A stretch of 64,000 nucleotides of DNA from Fulvimarina pelagi HTCC2506 (GCF_000153705.1 NZ_DS022272.1:2802798-2866797); one strand, 5' to 3'. Positions 37,992 to 47,492 are shown, counted from the stretch's first letter. Translations and numbers: made by a program. Notes: generated by a model not told the origin, from the sequence alone.

Positions 37992-40135
37992 CGAGCGCGA
38001 AAAAGCGCCCAAAACGCCTGAAGTGGAACGGGCTCGCAGCCCTCGTCACAACCTTGGTCGTTCTTGGGCTCAGCACCTGGGGCTGGCTCGCCTTCGAACG
38101 CGCGGTCGAGACGCGGATCGCGGCGATCGAGGAGCCGGACACCGGCGTCGAGGTCGTCGACCGGGACGGAGAGCTCTTGCGGGCCTTCGCGACCGACGAC
38201 GGCACGTGGCGCCTCGCCGCGGACGTCTCCGATGTCGATCCGCGGTTCCTGCGCATGCTGGTTGCCTGGGAGGACAAGCGCTTCGCCGAGCATGCCGGCG
38301 TCGATCCCCTCGCGTTCGTCCGCGCCGCTTGGCAGTCGCTCACCCATGGGCGGATCGTCTCCGGCGGATCGACGCTGACGATGCAGGTCGCGCGCATGCT
38401 GTCCGGCCTGCCGACCGGGAGCATCGAAGCGAAGTTCGAGCAGATCCTTGTCGCAACGGCGCTCGAACGGGTGCGAACCAAGGACGAGATCCTCACCCTC
38501 TACCTTCGCCTCGCGCCCTATGGCGGCAATCTGGAGGGCGTGCGGGCCGCATCGCTCGCCTATTTCGGCCGTGAGCCGAAGCAGATGACGGCAGCCGAGG
38601 CCGCGCTCCTCGTCGCCATGCCGCAATCGCCGGAGCGTTTCCGGCCGGACCGCTTCCCCGAGCGTGCGAAAAAAGCGCGGGACCGGGTTCTCGCCCGCAT
38701 GGAAGAGCTCGGCGTGATCGACGAAGACACCGCGGCGCGTGGGCTTCGCGAAGCGACGTCGGAAGGGCGTGGCGCCCTGCCCATGCTCGCAGCCCATGCC
38801 GCCGGGCGCCTGCACGCGGCCTCCCCGGAACGCGACCGCATCCGGCTGACGGTGAATCGCTCGATCCAAGAGCGGCTGGAGACCTACGCGCGCACCAAGG
38901 CGAAGACGCTGCGAAAGCCGGTGAGCCTCGCCATTCTCGTCGCCGACGCCGAGACCGGCGAAATCCTCGGCGATGTCGGCTCGCCGGACATGTTCGACCG
39001 GGAACGGCAGGGCTTCGTCGACCTGACCCGCGCCAAGCGCTCGCCTGGCTCGACCCTGAAACCGCTGATCTACGGCCTCGCCTTCGAGCGCGGGATCGCC
39101 CATCCCGAAAGCTTGGTCGACGACTCTCCGGCGGGATTCGCTGGATACAACCCGCAGAATTTCGACAAGACCTTCGAAGGCGTCATCACCGCCCGCAAGG
39201 CGCTGCAGATGTCGCGCAACCTTCCGGCGGTCGAACTCCTGAGTGCCGTCGGCCCGGCCCGGCTCGTCTATCGCATGAGGCGCTCCGGTGCAGAGCCGGA
39301 ACTGGGCGACCGCTCCCTGCCGGGGCTCGCGATTGGGCTCGGCGGCATCGGCCTCAGCCTTGAAGACCTCGTCCAGATCTATTGCGGGCTCGCCAATGGC
39401 GGCGTCGCGATGCCGCTTCACATCGAGGCGAAGGATGGGATTTCCTTCAGAACCGGCGGTCGCCGCATCCTGTCGGCGCAGGCTGCGTGGTACGTCGCTT
39501 CGGTTCTCGCCGGCGCGCCGACAACAGCGAAGGGATCGCCCGGCGAGATCGCCCATAAGACCGGCACGTCCTATGGATATCGCGACGCCTGGACCATCGG
39601 CTACGACGGAAAGCATGTCGTCGGCATCTGGATGGGACGGCCGGATGGCGCGCCGGTGAGTGGCCTCGTCGGCGAAACTTTGGCGCTGCCGGTCCTACGC
39701 GACGTCTTCGCCCGGCTCGGCCCCGTCGAGCGCCTAGCCGGCCCGCCACCCGGCATTCTGGCGTCCAGCGGAGGTGGCCTGCCCCCGCCGCTTCGCCGCG
39801 TGGGGCGTGCCGCGGCGCTCCTCACCTCCGGCCTCGAGCCGGAAATCGTCTATCCGCCGATAGACGCGCGCATCGAACTTGGCCTCGTGCGGGCGGCTAC
39901 CGGCGGAGACGGCGCACCGGCCGAGAAGGCCCCGACGCGCGGCGGCGGCGCCCAACTTTTTCTCAAGGTGCGCAACGGCAAGCCGCCCTTCACCTGGTTC
40001 GTCGACGGTGCGCCGATCGGCCAGGGAACCCTCGAGCGCCAGTCGGCGGTGGCGATTGCGGAACCCGGTTTTCTCGACATCTCGGTCGTCGATGCGGTGG
40101 GCGCCGCCGCGCGCACATCCGTTCGGGTCGAATAG
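37988..40135 (+). CDS. pbpC: Penicillin-binding protein 1C (bifunctional glycosyltransferase/transpeptidase)
   Basis: A 715-residue inner-membrane enzyme acting in the periplasm on peptidoglycan. It has one membrane anchor (about 12-32) and a GT51 transglycosylase domain with the catalytic-Glu block VAWEDKRFAEHAGVDPLAFV and GGSTLTMQVARML. The transpeptidase domain carries Ser355 (GSTLKP), Ser409-Arg-Asn (SRNLP) and Lys524 (KTGTS). A C-terminal biPBP_C domain runs from about 640 to 715. Translation starts at GTG 37988, overlapping the macroglobulin stop by four bases, so the two are coupled. A2M proteins are thought to guard the cell next to PBP1C, which would repair breaches in the wall. Confidence 0.94.
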   Translation: MTSAKKRPKRLKWNGLAALVTTLVVLGLSTWGWLAFERAVETRIAAIEEPDTGVEVVDRDGELLRAFATDDGTWRLAADVSDVDPRFLRMLVAWEDKRFAEHAGVDPLAFVRAAWQSLTHGRIVSGGSTLTMQVARMLSGLPTGSIEAKFEQILVATALERVRTKDEILTLYLRLAPYGGNLEGVRAASLAYFGREPKQMTAAEAALLVAMPQSPERFRPDRFPERAKKARDRVLARMEELGVIDEDTAARGLREATSEGRGALPMLAAHAAGRLHAASPERDRIRLTVNRSIQERLETYARTKAKTLRKPVSLAILVADAETGEILGDVGSPDMFDRERQGFVDLTRAKRSPGSTLKPLIYGLAFERGIAHPESLVDDSPAGFAGYNPQNFDKTFEGVITARKALQMSRNLPAVELLSAVGPARLVYRMRRSGAEPELGDRSLPGLAIGLGGIGLSLEDLVQIYCGLANGGVAMPLHIEAKDGISFRTGGRRILSAQAAWYVASVLAGAPTTAKGSPGEIAHKTGTSYGYRDAWTIGYDGKHVVGIWMGRPDGAPVSGLVGETLALPVLRDVFARLGPVERLAGPPPGILASSGGGLPPPLRRVGRAAALLTSGLEPEIVYPPIDARIELGLVRAATGGDGAPAEKAPTRGGGAQLFLKVRNGKPPFTWFVDGAPIGQGTLERQSAVAIAEPGFLDISVVDAVGAAARTSVRVE

Positions 40136-40179
40136 CGCGGCGCGCGAAATCCGGCATCGGGCGACGCAAGTGCAACCCC

Positions 40180-40200
40180 CGACGCGTTCGAGACGCGTCG
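40180..40200. terminator. Hairpin between convergent pbpC and aminotransferase genes
   Basis: CGACGCGT and ACGCGTCG form an 8-bp perfect stem around a TCGAG loop in the 97-base convergent gap. There is no clear T-run on either side, so it is only a candidate bidirectional terminator. Confidence 0.3.
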
Positions 40201-40232
40201 AAAGAGCCGGCCTCTCGCCTCTCCGAAGCGAC

Positions 40233-41606
40233 CTATCCCAGCACGGATGCGACGGCTTCCTTCGCCTTGGCGACCACCGTGTCGGCTTCCTCGGCCGTCA
40301 GGCAGAAGGGCGGGGCAAAGCCCAGGATGTCGCCCTGGGGCATCGCGCGGCCGATGACGCCGCGCTCGGCAAGGGCCGCCGTGATCCGCGCGCCGACCTT
40401 CTCGTCGGCTTCGAAGAAGACGCGGTCGTCCCGGTCCTTCACGAATTCGACCGCCGCGATGAGGCCCTCACCGCGCACTTCGCCGACATTCGCGTGGTCG
40501 CCGAGCGCATCCTGCAGGCCGTTCCGGAAGCGTGCACCGACGGTCTTCACGTTCTCGATGAGGTCGAGATTGTCGATCAGTTCGAGATTGGCGACGCCGG
40601 CTGCCGCGCAGATCGGGTGGGCCGAATAGGTCCAGCCATGACCGATGGAGCCGAGTTGGTCCGAACCGGAGACAAGGACGTTCCACATGTCCTTGCCCAC
40701 GATCGTGCCGGACAGCGGCGCGTAGGCTGAGGTCAGGCCCTTGGCGATGGTGATGAGGTCCGGCTTCATGCCGTAGTGCTCGGAGCCGAACATAGAGCCG
40801 AGGCGGCCGAAGCCGGTGACGACTTCGTCGGCAATGAGGAGCACGTCGTATTTGTCGAGAACCGCCTGGACCTTCTCCCAATAGGTCGCTGGCGGCGGCA
40901 CAATGCCGCCGGTGCCGAGAACCGGCTCGCCGATGAAGGCGGCGACCGTTTCGGGTCCCTCAGCGAGGATCATCTCCTCCAGCTTATCGGCGCACCAGGT
41001 CGCAAACTCCTCCTCGCTCTGGTCGCGGTTCGGCCGGCGATAATAGTACGGCGCCTCGGTGTGGAGGATCGGCGCGCGCGGCAGGTCGAAGGCGTTGTGG
41101 AAGAGGTGGAGGCCGGTGAGCGAGCCGGTCATGACGCCTGAGCCGTGATAGCCGCGCCAGCGCGAGATGATCTTCTTCTTTTCAGGCCGGCCGAGAACGT
41201 TGTTGTAGTACCAGACGAGCTTGATGTTTGTCTCGTTGGCGTCCGAACCCGAAAGGCCGAAATAGACCCGGCTCATATGGTCCGGCGCCCGGTCTACGAT
41301 CATCTTGGCGAGGCGGATCGAGACTTCCGTGCCGTGGCCGACATAGGCGTGATAATAGGCGAGCTCGTGGGCCTGCTTGGCGATCGCATCGGCGATCTCG
41401 GTGCGGCCATAACCGGCATTCACACAGTAAAGCCCAGCGAAGGCGTCGAGGCTTTCCTTGCCGTCACGATCGACGATGGTCGCGTTCTTCGCGGTCTTGA
41501 TGATCCGCGTGGGGGATTCGCCGCGCGCATGGGTGCCCATATGCGTGGACGGATGGAAGAAATGGTCGCGGTCGAATGCGCCGAGTTCGTTGTTGCGGTC
41601 GAGCAT
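40233..41606 (-). CDS. PLP-dependent class III aminotransferase of the ectoine locus (DoeD/Atf type)
   Basis: A 457-residue cytoplasmic aminotransferase. Class III features are visible: GLSGSDANETNIKL, SRWRGYHGSGVMTGSLTG, LLIADEVVTGFGRLGSMFG and the PLP-lysine block DLITIAKGLTSAYAPLSG. In ectoine catabolism loci such an enzyme converts L-2,4-diaminobutyrate to aspartate semialdehyde. The start at 41606 (MLDRNNELGAFDRDHFFHP) fits the family; an upstream extension of 35 codons is unlikely. It is the last gene of the minus-strand uptake operon, after the AsnC-type regulator. Sequence alone cannot exclude another amine donor. Confidence 0.85.
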   Translation of the reverse strand: MLDRNNELGAFDRDHFFHPSTHMGTHARGESPTRIIKTAKNATIVDRDGKESLDAFAGLYCVNAGYGRTEIADAIAKQAHELAYYHAYVGHGTEVSIRLAKMIVDRAPDHMSRVYFGLSGSDANETNIKLVWYYNNVLGRPEKKKIISRWRGYHGSGVMTGSLTGLHLFHNAFDLPRAPILHTEAPYYYRRPNRDQSEEEFATWCADKLEEMILAEGPETVAAFIGEPVLGTGGIVPPPATYWEKVQAVLDKYDVLLIADEVVTGFGRLGSMFGSEHYGMKPDLITIAKGLTSAYAPLSGTIVGKDMWNVLVSGSDQLGSIGHGWTYSAHPICAAAGVANLELIDNLDLIENVKTVGARFRNGLQDALGDHANVGEVRGEGLIAAVEFVKDRDDRVFFEADEKVGARITAALAERGVIGRAMPQGDILGFAPPFCLTAEEADTVVAKAKEAVASVLG

Positions 41607-41796
41607 GTCGGCTGCTTTCTCATTTGGAATCAATAGGAGGTTTCGCCCGCAGTAGTCGCGGCGCGATCGTGGCGTGAGGATATCAAAGGCCCGGCGGGAG
41701 GCTCCTGCCAAAGTGGTGCGGGCGCGGCGAACAAACGTCTGCCGATTGGCGGGCGAGGCGAGAATTCTTTCAACGGGCGAAGGTTGCTGCGCTCCG

Positions 41797-42324
41797 TCAG
41801 CGCGCCGTTTCGATCATCGCGATCGGAATGCCGGTTTTCTTCTTCTGACCGATCGCAGGGTAGGAAAAATAGCGTTTGACGCCCGCATTCGAGGCCAGCA
41901 GCCGCTCGACGACCTCCTGATAAGACGTCAGATCGCGGGTCACGAACTTGCAGAGATAATCGAACCCGCCGGACACGCACCAGCATTCGGTGACCTCTGG
42001 CGTCTGTTCGATCTCGGCTTCGAAGGCGGTGAAATCCTCGGTGCGGTGACTTTCGATCTCGATGAGAACGAAGAGGACGGTCATTGGTCCGTAGGCGCTC
42101 TCAGCGATCCGCGCGCCGTAGCCTTCGATGATTCCGGACTCTTCGAGGCGGTTGAGGCGTTCCCAGCAAGGCGTTGGCGAAAGGTTCACGCGCTCGGCGA
42201 GCGCTGCCTTCGAGATGCGGCCCTCCTCTTCGAGGATAGAGAGCATCCTGATGTCGCGATCATCCAGTTTGATGCCGCCCCGTGCCATGAGCGCCCCCGA
42301 CGCGTCTTCCGAAGATCCCGACAT
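41797..42324 (-). CDS. Lrp/AsnC-family regulator of the ectoine locus (AsnC/DoeX type)
   Basis: A 175-residue transcription factor. The winged helix-turn-helix is at about residues 18-78 (LDDRDIRMLSILEEEGRISK ... SPTPCWERLNRLEESGIIEG), followed by the RAM ligand-binding domain (TVLFVLIEIE, ECWCVSGGFDYLCKFVT). An AsnC-type gene is a recurrent member of ectoine catabolism clusters, where it is thought to respond to a pathway intermediate. An in-frame ATG at 42288 (MARGGIKLDD) is an alternative start. It lies between usp and the aminotransferase on the same strand. Confidence 0.85.
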   Translation of the reverse strand: MSGSSEDASGALMARGGIKLDDRDIRMLSILEEEGRISKAALAERVNLSPTPCWERLNRLEESGIIEGYGARIAESAYGPMTVLFVLIEIESHRTEDFTAFEAEIEQTPEVTECWCVSGGFDYLCKFVTRDLTSYQEVVERLLASNAGVKRYFSYPAIGQKKKTGIPIAMIETAR

Positions 42325-42393
42325 AGAGCCATCGCCTTGCGTGCGTAAAGCGTTGTCTCACAGCATGGACTTCGGAAGTGCATTCTCGGACGG

Positions 42394-42834
42394 TCAGCGC
42401 ACCACGAGACAGGGGATCGAGGCGAGCGAGGTGACCTTGTAGGAGACCGAGCCGAGGAGATAGCCGCCGATATCACCGGTGCCGCGCGCGCCAAGCACGA
42501 TAAGGTCCGCCTTGTGGTCCTCGGCAAACTCGACGATCGCCCGCGAGGGCTGGCCGCGTTTGGCATAGGCGCGGGCATCGCCGAGCCCTTCGCGGATCGC
42601 TTCGTCGCGGGCATCGCCGGCGATATCGCTGGCATAGGCCTTCAGCGCATCGTCGGGCCGTTCGAGAAGCTTTGGTTTCACCATCGAAAGGGACGCCTCG
42701 AGAGGCGAATGATGGCGGTAGACGCAAAGCGTCAGAAGTCTTGCCCCGAAGGTCTTCGCCATCTCGATCGCGGTCCTGAGCGCCCGTTTCGACTGGTCCG
42801 AGCCGTCCACCGGCACGAGGATCGTTCCGTACAT
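42394..42834 (-). CDS. Universal stress protein of the ectoine TRAP operon (TeaD/Usp)
   Basis: A 146-residue UspA-family protein with the ATP-binding motif G-x2-G-x9-G-S (GARGTGDIGGYLLGS) and the starting strand TILVPVDGSDQSKRAL. In Halomonas the equivalent TeaD binds ATP and tunes ectoine uptake by the TRAP transporter. Here it lies directly after uehC on the minus strand with 38 bases between, the usual position in such operons. Confidence 0.88.
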   Translation of the reverse strand: MYGTILVPVDGSDQSKRALRTAIEMAKTFGARLLTLCVYRHHSPLEASLSMVKPKLLERPDDALKAYASDIAGDARDEAIREGLGDARAYAKRGQPSRAIVEFAEDHKADLIVLGARGTGDIGGYLLGSVSYKVTSLASIPCLVVR

Positions 42835-42872
42835 TCTAACCCCCAGACAGGTTCAAACGGAATGAGACTGCG

Positions 42873-44150
42873 TCAGCGGAAGGCCAGATCGCGAAGGAAC
42901 AGAGCGATCGGCGGATAGATGATCAAAAGCGCGCTGACGATGAGCAGGATGAAGACAAAGGGCGGCGTACCGCGAATGACCTCCATATAGGGCCGCCTGA
43001 AGATCGCGATCGCCGTGAAGATATCGCACCCGAAAGGCGGCGTCGCCGAACCGATCGCGACCTGCAGTGTGATGATCGTTCCGACGAGCACCGGATCGAG
43101 CCCGAGCCCGTCGATCAGAGGCGCGAAGATCGGCGTCAGCACAAGAATGACGACGATGGGGTCGACGAACATGCAGCCGATGAAGAAGGCGATCGAGATG
43201 GCGATCAGCACCGTGTAGGGTCCGGCCTCGGCAAGACCGAGCGCGCCGAGGATCGCCTGCGGAATCTGCTGAAAGGAGATCACCCACGAAAAAGCCGCGC
43301 CGGCCGCGACGAGGATGAAGACGACAGCGGTGATGAGACCCGTCGACTTCGCGATGTCGAGGATGTCACCAAGCTTCAGGGACCGGAAGATGACGAGTTC
43401 GAGGAGCAGCGCATAGCCGACGCAGACCGAAGCCGCCTCGGTGGGCGAGAAGATGCCGCCATAGATGCCACCGACGACGATGACCGGGAACCCGAGCGGC
43501 CAGACCGCAGCGCCCGCCGCCTTGATACGCTCGTTCCAAGAGGCCTTCGGCTCGGTCGGGATGCCATTGATACGCGCGTAAATATAGGCGTAGGCGGAAA
43601 ACAGGATCAGGATCAGGATGCCCGGTCCGACGCCCGCAATGAAGAGCTCCGAGATCGAGGTGCCAGAGACGACGCCATAGATGATCATCGCGATCGAGGG
43701 CGGGATCAGCATTGCGATGTCGGAGGAATTGATGATCAGCGCCAGGGTGAACGGATCGGAATAGCCCGATTTCAGCATGCGCGGACGTAAGGGGCCGCCG
43801 ATCGCGACCACGGTCGCCTGGGTCGAGCCCGACACCGCGCCGAACAGCGTGCAGCTCGCCGCCGTCGCAACGCCGAGTCCCCCGCGCACATGGCCGACGA
43901 AGCGCATAACGAGATCGATCAGACGATCGGCGGATTGGCCCTTGGTGATGATGTCGGCCGCCAGGATAAACATCGGCACCGCGATCAGCGCCGCGGGGCG
44001 GATGCCGGCCAGCATCTGCTGGACCATGATATCGGCCGGGATTGGCAGATAGATGAGAAAGCCGACCAGCGTCGCCGCGATGAGCGGGATCATCATCGGA
44101 AAGCCGAGGAGAAGGAGAACGATCATCGTGACGATCATCGCGGTCGCCAT
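42873..44150 (-). CDS. uehC: Ectoine/hydroxyectoine TRAP transporter large permease UehC (DctM)
   Basis: A 425-residue large integral membrane subunit of a sodium-driven TRAP importer, with about twelve hydrophobic segments. DctM signatures are visible: GVATAASCTLFGAVSGSTQA, NSSDIAMLIPPSIAMIIYG and GSATPPFGCDIFTA near the end. The substrate is inferred from the neighbours, all of which belong to ectoine breakdown. It lies between uehB and usp on the minus strand. Confidence 0.9.
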   Translation of the reverse strand: MATAMIVTMIVLLLLGFPMMIPLIAATLVGFLIYLPIPADIMVQQMLAGIRPAALIAVPMFILAADIITKGQSADRLIDLVMRFVGHVRGGLGVATAASCTLFGAVSGSTQATVVAIGGPLRPRMLKSGYSDPFTLALIINSSDIAMLIPPSIAMIIYGVVSGTSISELFIAGVGPGILILILFSAYAYIYARINGIPTEPKASWNERIKAAGAAVWPLGFPVIVVGGIYGGIFSPTEAASVCVGYALLLELVIFRSLKLGDILDIAKSTGLITAVVFILVAAGAAFSWVISFQQIPQAILGALGLAEAGPYTVLIAISIAFFIGCMFVDPIVVILVLTPIFAPLIDGLGLDPVLVGTIITLQVAIGSATPPFGCDIFTAIAIFRRPYMEVIRGTPPFVFILLIVSALLIIYPPIALFLRDLAFR

Positions 44151-44243
44151 GTCAGAAAACTCCTCTCGCTTCCGACTTGCGTCCGGATCCGCACGCGCCG
44201 CCGTTCACCTTGAAAGTGCTTGGCATGGGGAGAAGAGCAGCGC

Positions 44244-44930
44244 TCAAACCGCCGTCTCCCTGTCATCGTAGGAATCCACGACCGATACCGACAGATAGAC
44301 GTCTTTCCGAGTGAGATTGGCGACCACGGTCAGAAGATACTGGATGCCGGTGATGATGAAGCCGATCGGCAGCCAGACCAGCGTCAGGAATATCGGGATC
44401 TGCGTAACGGGAGCGATTCGACCGGAATCGTAGACGCTGAGGACGTAGAGCAGCGAATACCAGGCGAGTAGGAACATGATCGCCGCCGTTACAAGCGCGA
44501 TCACGATCATCAGCGCCTTGCGCGCCTTGTCCGGCAACTCATCATAGATTGCTGACATCCGGATATGCCGGCCATGCCGGGCGGCGAAACCGATTCCGGC
44601 GAATGTAACGAGGATGACGAGAAACTGCGTCGCCTCCTCGGCGAAATAGAGGCTCTGGCCGAAGCCAAAACGCCCAATGACATTCGCCACCGAAATGATC
44701 GCCATGGCAAGGATACCGGTGACGAGGATTGCAGCCTCGAAAAACGCAAGCGCGCGGTCGATCAGGCCGAGGGGCCTGAGGATGCCGGTGAAACCTGGCG
44801 TCGTTTTGCCCGAATTTGCCTCGGCCGCAGCGCCCGTCTCGGTCGAGGCATGGGGAGGTTCGCCCGGATCGGGCTTGCTCTTGTAAGCTTCGGCGTTCGG
44901 CATTCGCGATCCCGGCTTGAAGTGTCTCAT
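44244..44930 (-). CDS. uehB: Ectoine/hydroxyectoine TRAP transporter small permease UehB (DctQ)
   Basis: A 228-residue small membrane subunit with four hydrophobic segments, including FAEEATQFLVILVTFAGIGF and ARHGRHIRMSAIYDELPDKA, characteristic of DctQ. The first about 50 residues are a hydrophilic extension rich in Glu, Ala and Pro. An ATG at 44903 would shorten it slightly. It lies between uehA and uehC in the transporter operon. Confidence 0.87.
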   Translation of the reverse strand: MRHFKPGSRMPNAEAYKSKPDPGEPPHASTETGAAAEANSGKTTPGFTGILRPLGLIDRALAFFEAAILVTGILAMAIISVANVIGRFGFGQSLYFAEEATQFLVILVTFAGIGFAARHGRHIRMSAIYDELPDKARKALMIVIALVTAAIMFLLAWYSLLYVLSVYDSGRIAPVTQIPIFLTLVWLPIGFIITGIQYLLTVVANLTRKDVYLSVSVVDSYDDRETAV

Positions 44931-45022
44931 CGGCGGCGCCGAACGATCCGGCGCTACCGTTTACGGGCGGTGAGCGCTCGGCGGCAGGCCTTTTGCCGGC
45001 CGCCGAATCTTCACGGTCTCGA

Positions 45023-46156
45023 TCAGTTGGCGCTGGTCTCGCCCTCCATCGCCTCCTCGCCGCTGGCGGAGGCTTCGGTTGCCTCCTCCGAGGCCGCACC
45101 GTCGGACGAACCGCCACCAACGCGCTCCTCGGACGCTTTGATGTCCTTCTCGAAGCCGTCGAGTATCGCCTGTCCGCTCTCGCCTGTCATCTCGGCGTAG
45201 CTCTCACGCACCGCCTGGGCGGCCTCGCGGAACGGCTCGCGCTGCTCGTCCGTGAGACGCGTGACCGTCATCGAGGGCTTGGCCTCCATGATCTTGTCGA
45301 GCGACTCTTCCTCAAGGCCCTTCTGGTAGTCGATGATGTAATCGTAGGCCTGATCGGCGGCCTCCTGCACCAGCGTCTTGTCCTCTTCGGAGAGACCTTC
45401 GTAGAAGCTCTGGTTCGCCGCGACGGCGGTCGTGAAGGTGTTGTGGCCCGTGAAGGTGATGTGGTCGGTCACCTCATACATCTTCGTCGATTCGACGAAG
45501 AACATCGGGTTTTCCTGGCCCTGGATCATGTTGAGCTGCAGGGCGCCGAAGACTTCGCCCCAGGGGAGCGGCGTCGCGGTTGCGCCGAACTGATTGTAAG
45601 TCTCGACCAGGAGCGGCGTCGTCATGACGCGGAACTTCACGCCGTTGAGGTCGGCCGGCGCTTCCACCTTCTCCTTGGTGGTCATCACCACCTCGCCCTC
45701 GGGGAACATGTCGATGAGACGCAGCGACTGCTTCTCATAGAGCGCGGCGAGATCCTCGTTGATCGTCGGCGAGGTCTTGTAGAAGTCGGCAAGGACTTCC
45801 GGATCCTCGGGAAGCGTGTAGGGCAGGAGGAAGACCTGCAACTCGGGGATCAGGCTACCGGTGAAGCCTGGCGATAGATCGACGAACTGGATCGCACCCA
45901 TCTGTGCGAGTTCGGTCGTGTCGGCGGACTCACCGAGCGTGCCGAAGGGAAAGATCGAGACCGTGTGGTCCGAATTCGCCTCGACATATTCCTTGAACTT
46001 GGTGGCGTAGACGCCCTGAACCTCGTCGATGGCCTCCTCGATGGCGTATTTCCATTCGGCGGCGGACGCGGAGCCGACCGAAAGCGCGAGGGTCGCGGTC
46101 GTCGCAAGAGCGGCGGCGAGCGCGCTGCGGCGGGTCAGGCGGAAAAGGTCGGTCAT
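45023..46156 (-). CDS. uehA: Ectoine/hydroxyectoine TRAP substrate-binding protein UehA
   Basis: A 377-residue periplasmic binding protein (DctP family). Its start (MTDLFRLTRRSALAAALATT) has twin arginines and a hydrophobic core ending in ASA, a Tat-like or Sec signal. The DctP ligand-arginine block is FRVMTTPLLVETYNQFGATA, followed by PLPWGEVFGALQLNMIQGQE. The protein ends in an unusual Ser/Glu/Ala-rich tail of about 35 residues (GGGSSDGAASEEATEASASG) after the folded domain. The gene heads the minus-strand operon uehABC-usp-asnC-atf and is divergent from eutA. Binding of ectoine is inferred from this context. Confidence 0.9.
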   Translation of the reverse strand: MTDLFRLTRRSALAAALATTATLALSVGSASAAEWKYAIEEAIDEVQGVYATKFKEYVEANSDHTVSIFPFGTLGESADTTELAQMGAIQFVDLSPGFTGSLIPELQVFLLPYTLPEDPEVLADFYKTSPTINEDLAALYEKQSLRLIDMFPEGEVVMTTKEKVEAPADLNGVKFRVMTTPLLVETYNQFGATATPLPWGEVFGALQLNMIQGQENPMFFVESTKMYEVTDHITFTGHNTFTTAVAANQSFYEGLSEEDKTLVQEAADQAYDYIIDYQKGLEEESLDKIMEAKPSMTVTRLTDEQREPFREAAQAVRESYAEMTGESGQAILDGFEKDIKASEERVGGGSSDGAASEEATEASASGEEAMEGETSAN

Positions 46157-46691
46157 AGGCTGATCTCCTCGATCGATGGAGTTGAAGGATGGCCGGTGCA
46201 CCGAAAAAGCATTCGAGCCGACGCGCCGGTTCGCCTGCCTGCCCATTCAGCGGCATGCGGACCGCCCCTTCGGTGGGGTCCGGTCGGGGGCACCGAGCCA
46301 CGGAAAGACGTCGCAGATCGAGTAAAGCCGAGGGATCGTCCGGGTCCCCGTGTGGCCGGGCAAAAGCGTTGCCGCGATGGGCGGAATAGCATGCCGGGCA
46401 CGGGATATCTCGGACGGTGCAACCTCGTTGGGCCTCTCTTCGATCGGGGCGACGTGTGGCTGGCCACAGATGGTTACCCAGCGACCGATCCAAGTCGAGC
46501 GAACGATGTCCTGTAGAGCCGACAATAAGCAGACGATCTATCTAGCAAGACTAGTTTAAGCCGAGGATCTGCCGCATTTCGCGGCATGCCTTGATCGGAG
46601 GCAGATTCTGGGTCTGAAGTCTTGCGACCTGTACCGGCGCAAAGCGAGTCGCTCGGCCGGTCTCTTCAAACGAAATCGAGAGACGAAAGCG
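46157..46691. promoter_or_regulatory. Divergent regulatory region between uehA and eutA
   Basis: 535 bases with no supported gene; open frames here are shadows of the coding strand. It must hold promoters for both operons of the ectoine locus. A short inverted pair CTAG...CTAG occurs at about 46541-46555, and a GCCGC/GCGGC hairpin near 46571-46585 lies inside the eutA leader. No operator for a known regulator could be named. Confidence 0.5.
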
Positions 46692-47492
46692 ATGTGGAAC
46701 GAGTGTGCGGTCGATGCGAGCGCATTGCGCTTCGAGGTCGAAGCGCCGCGCCGTGTTGGTCTCGTTGCGCTTTCGACAGACGAAACAAGCGAGCGCGACT
46801 ATGCCCGCGCCTTCTTCGGAACCGGCATCGAGCTCGTCGTCAACCGCATCGCCTTCGCCAACCCAGTGACCCATGCAAACCTCCTGGCAATGGCTGACCG
46901 TCTGACGGATGCCGCTTCGGCTCTTCTCCCCGGCCAGTTGATCGACGTCCTCGCCTTTTCCTGCACTTCCGCTTCCGTACTGATCGGCGATGGCGTCGTC
47001 GACGCTGCCCTGAAAACGGCGAAACCCGGTGCCGCCGTCGTGACGCCGCCGCTGGCCGTCGCAAAGGGGCTGAAAGCCCTCGGGGCACGGCGGATCAGCA
47101 TCCTGACGCCCTACAGCTTCGAGGTCAGCCGGCCGATGGCGACCTATTTCGAGGTGAAGGGCTTTGCCGTCGACCGCTTAACCGCGCTCGAAATCGAAGA
47201 CGACGTGGCCATGGCGCGCTTGAAGCCGGACGTGATCGCAGAGCTTGCGGCGAATGCGATTTCCGACAATTCGGACGCCCTCTTCATCTCCTGCACTGCG
47301 CTCCGCTCCCTGGATGTGGTCGACCAGATAGAGGCGGCGATCGGTAAGCCGGTGATTACCAGCAATCACGCGGCGACCTGGGAATGCCTGGACCTGCTTG
47401 GAATTCAGCCAGCTTCTTTCGCGCCCGGCCGGTTGATGCGGCGGAGTGTTGGTTCCGCGTGCGCCGGCTTTCCCGAAGTTGCCGCATCGTGA
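46692..47492 (+). CDS. eutA: Asp/Glu racemase-like protein EutA of hydroxyectoine degradation
   Basis: A 266-residue member of the Asp/Glu/hydantoin racemase superfamily, related to maleate isomerase. Two candidate catalytic cysteines are in the expected blocks: Cys91 (AFSCTSASV) and Cys201 (FISCTALRS). EutA, EutB and EutC together are needed to convert 5-hydroxyectoine to ectoine. It is the first gene of the plus-strand operon, and its stop overlaps eutB by GTGA. Confidence 0.9.
   Translation: MWNECAVDASALRFEVEAPRRVGLVALSTDETSERDYARAFFGTGIELVVNRIAFANPVTHANLLAMADRLTDAASALLPGQLIDVLAFSCTSASVLIGDGVVDAALKTAKPGAAVVTPPLAVAKGLKALGARRISILTPYSFEVSRPMATYFEVKGFAVDRLTALEIEDDVAMARLKPDVIAELAANAISDNSDALFISCTALRSLDVVDQIEAAIGKPVITSNHAATWECLDLLGIQPASFAPGRLMRRSVGSACAGFPEVAAS

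Noticed and set aside
37898-39616. A 572-residue minus-strand frame over pbpC
   Set aside because: Antisense shadow; pbpC has all catalytic motifs on the plus strand.
46153-46467. A 104-residue minus-strand frame in the uehA/eutA control region
   Set aside because: Overlaps the uehA start, is Arg/Pro/Ser-rich and has no ribosome binding site; more likely noncoding.
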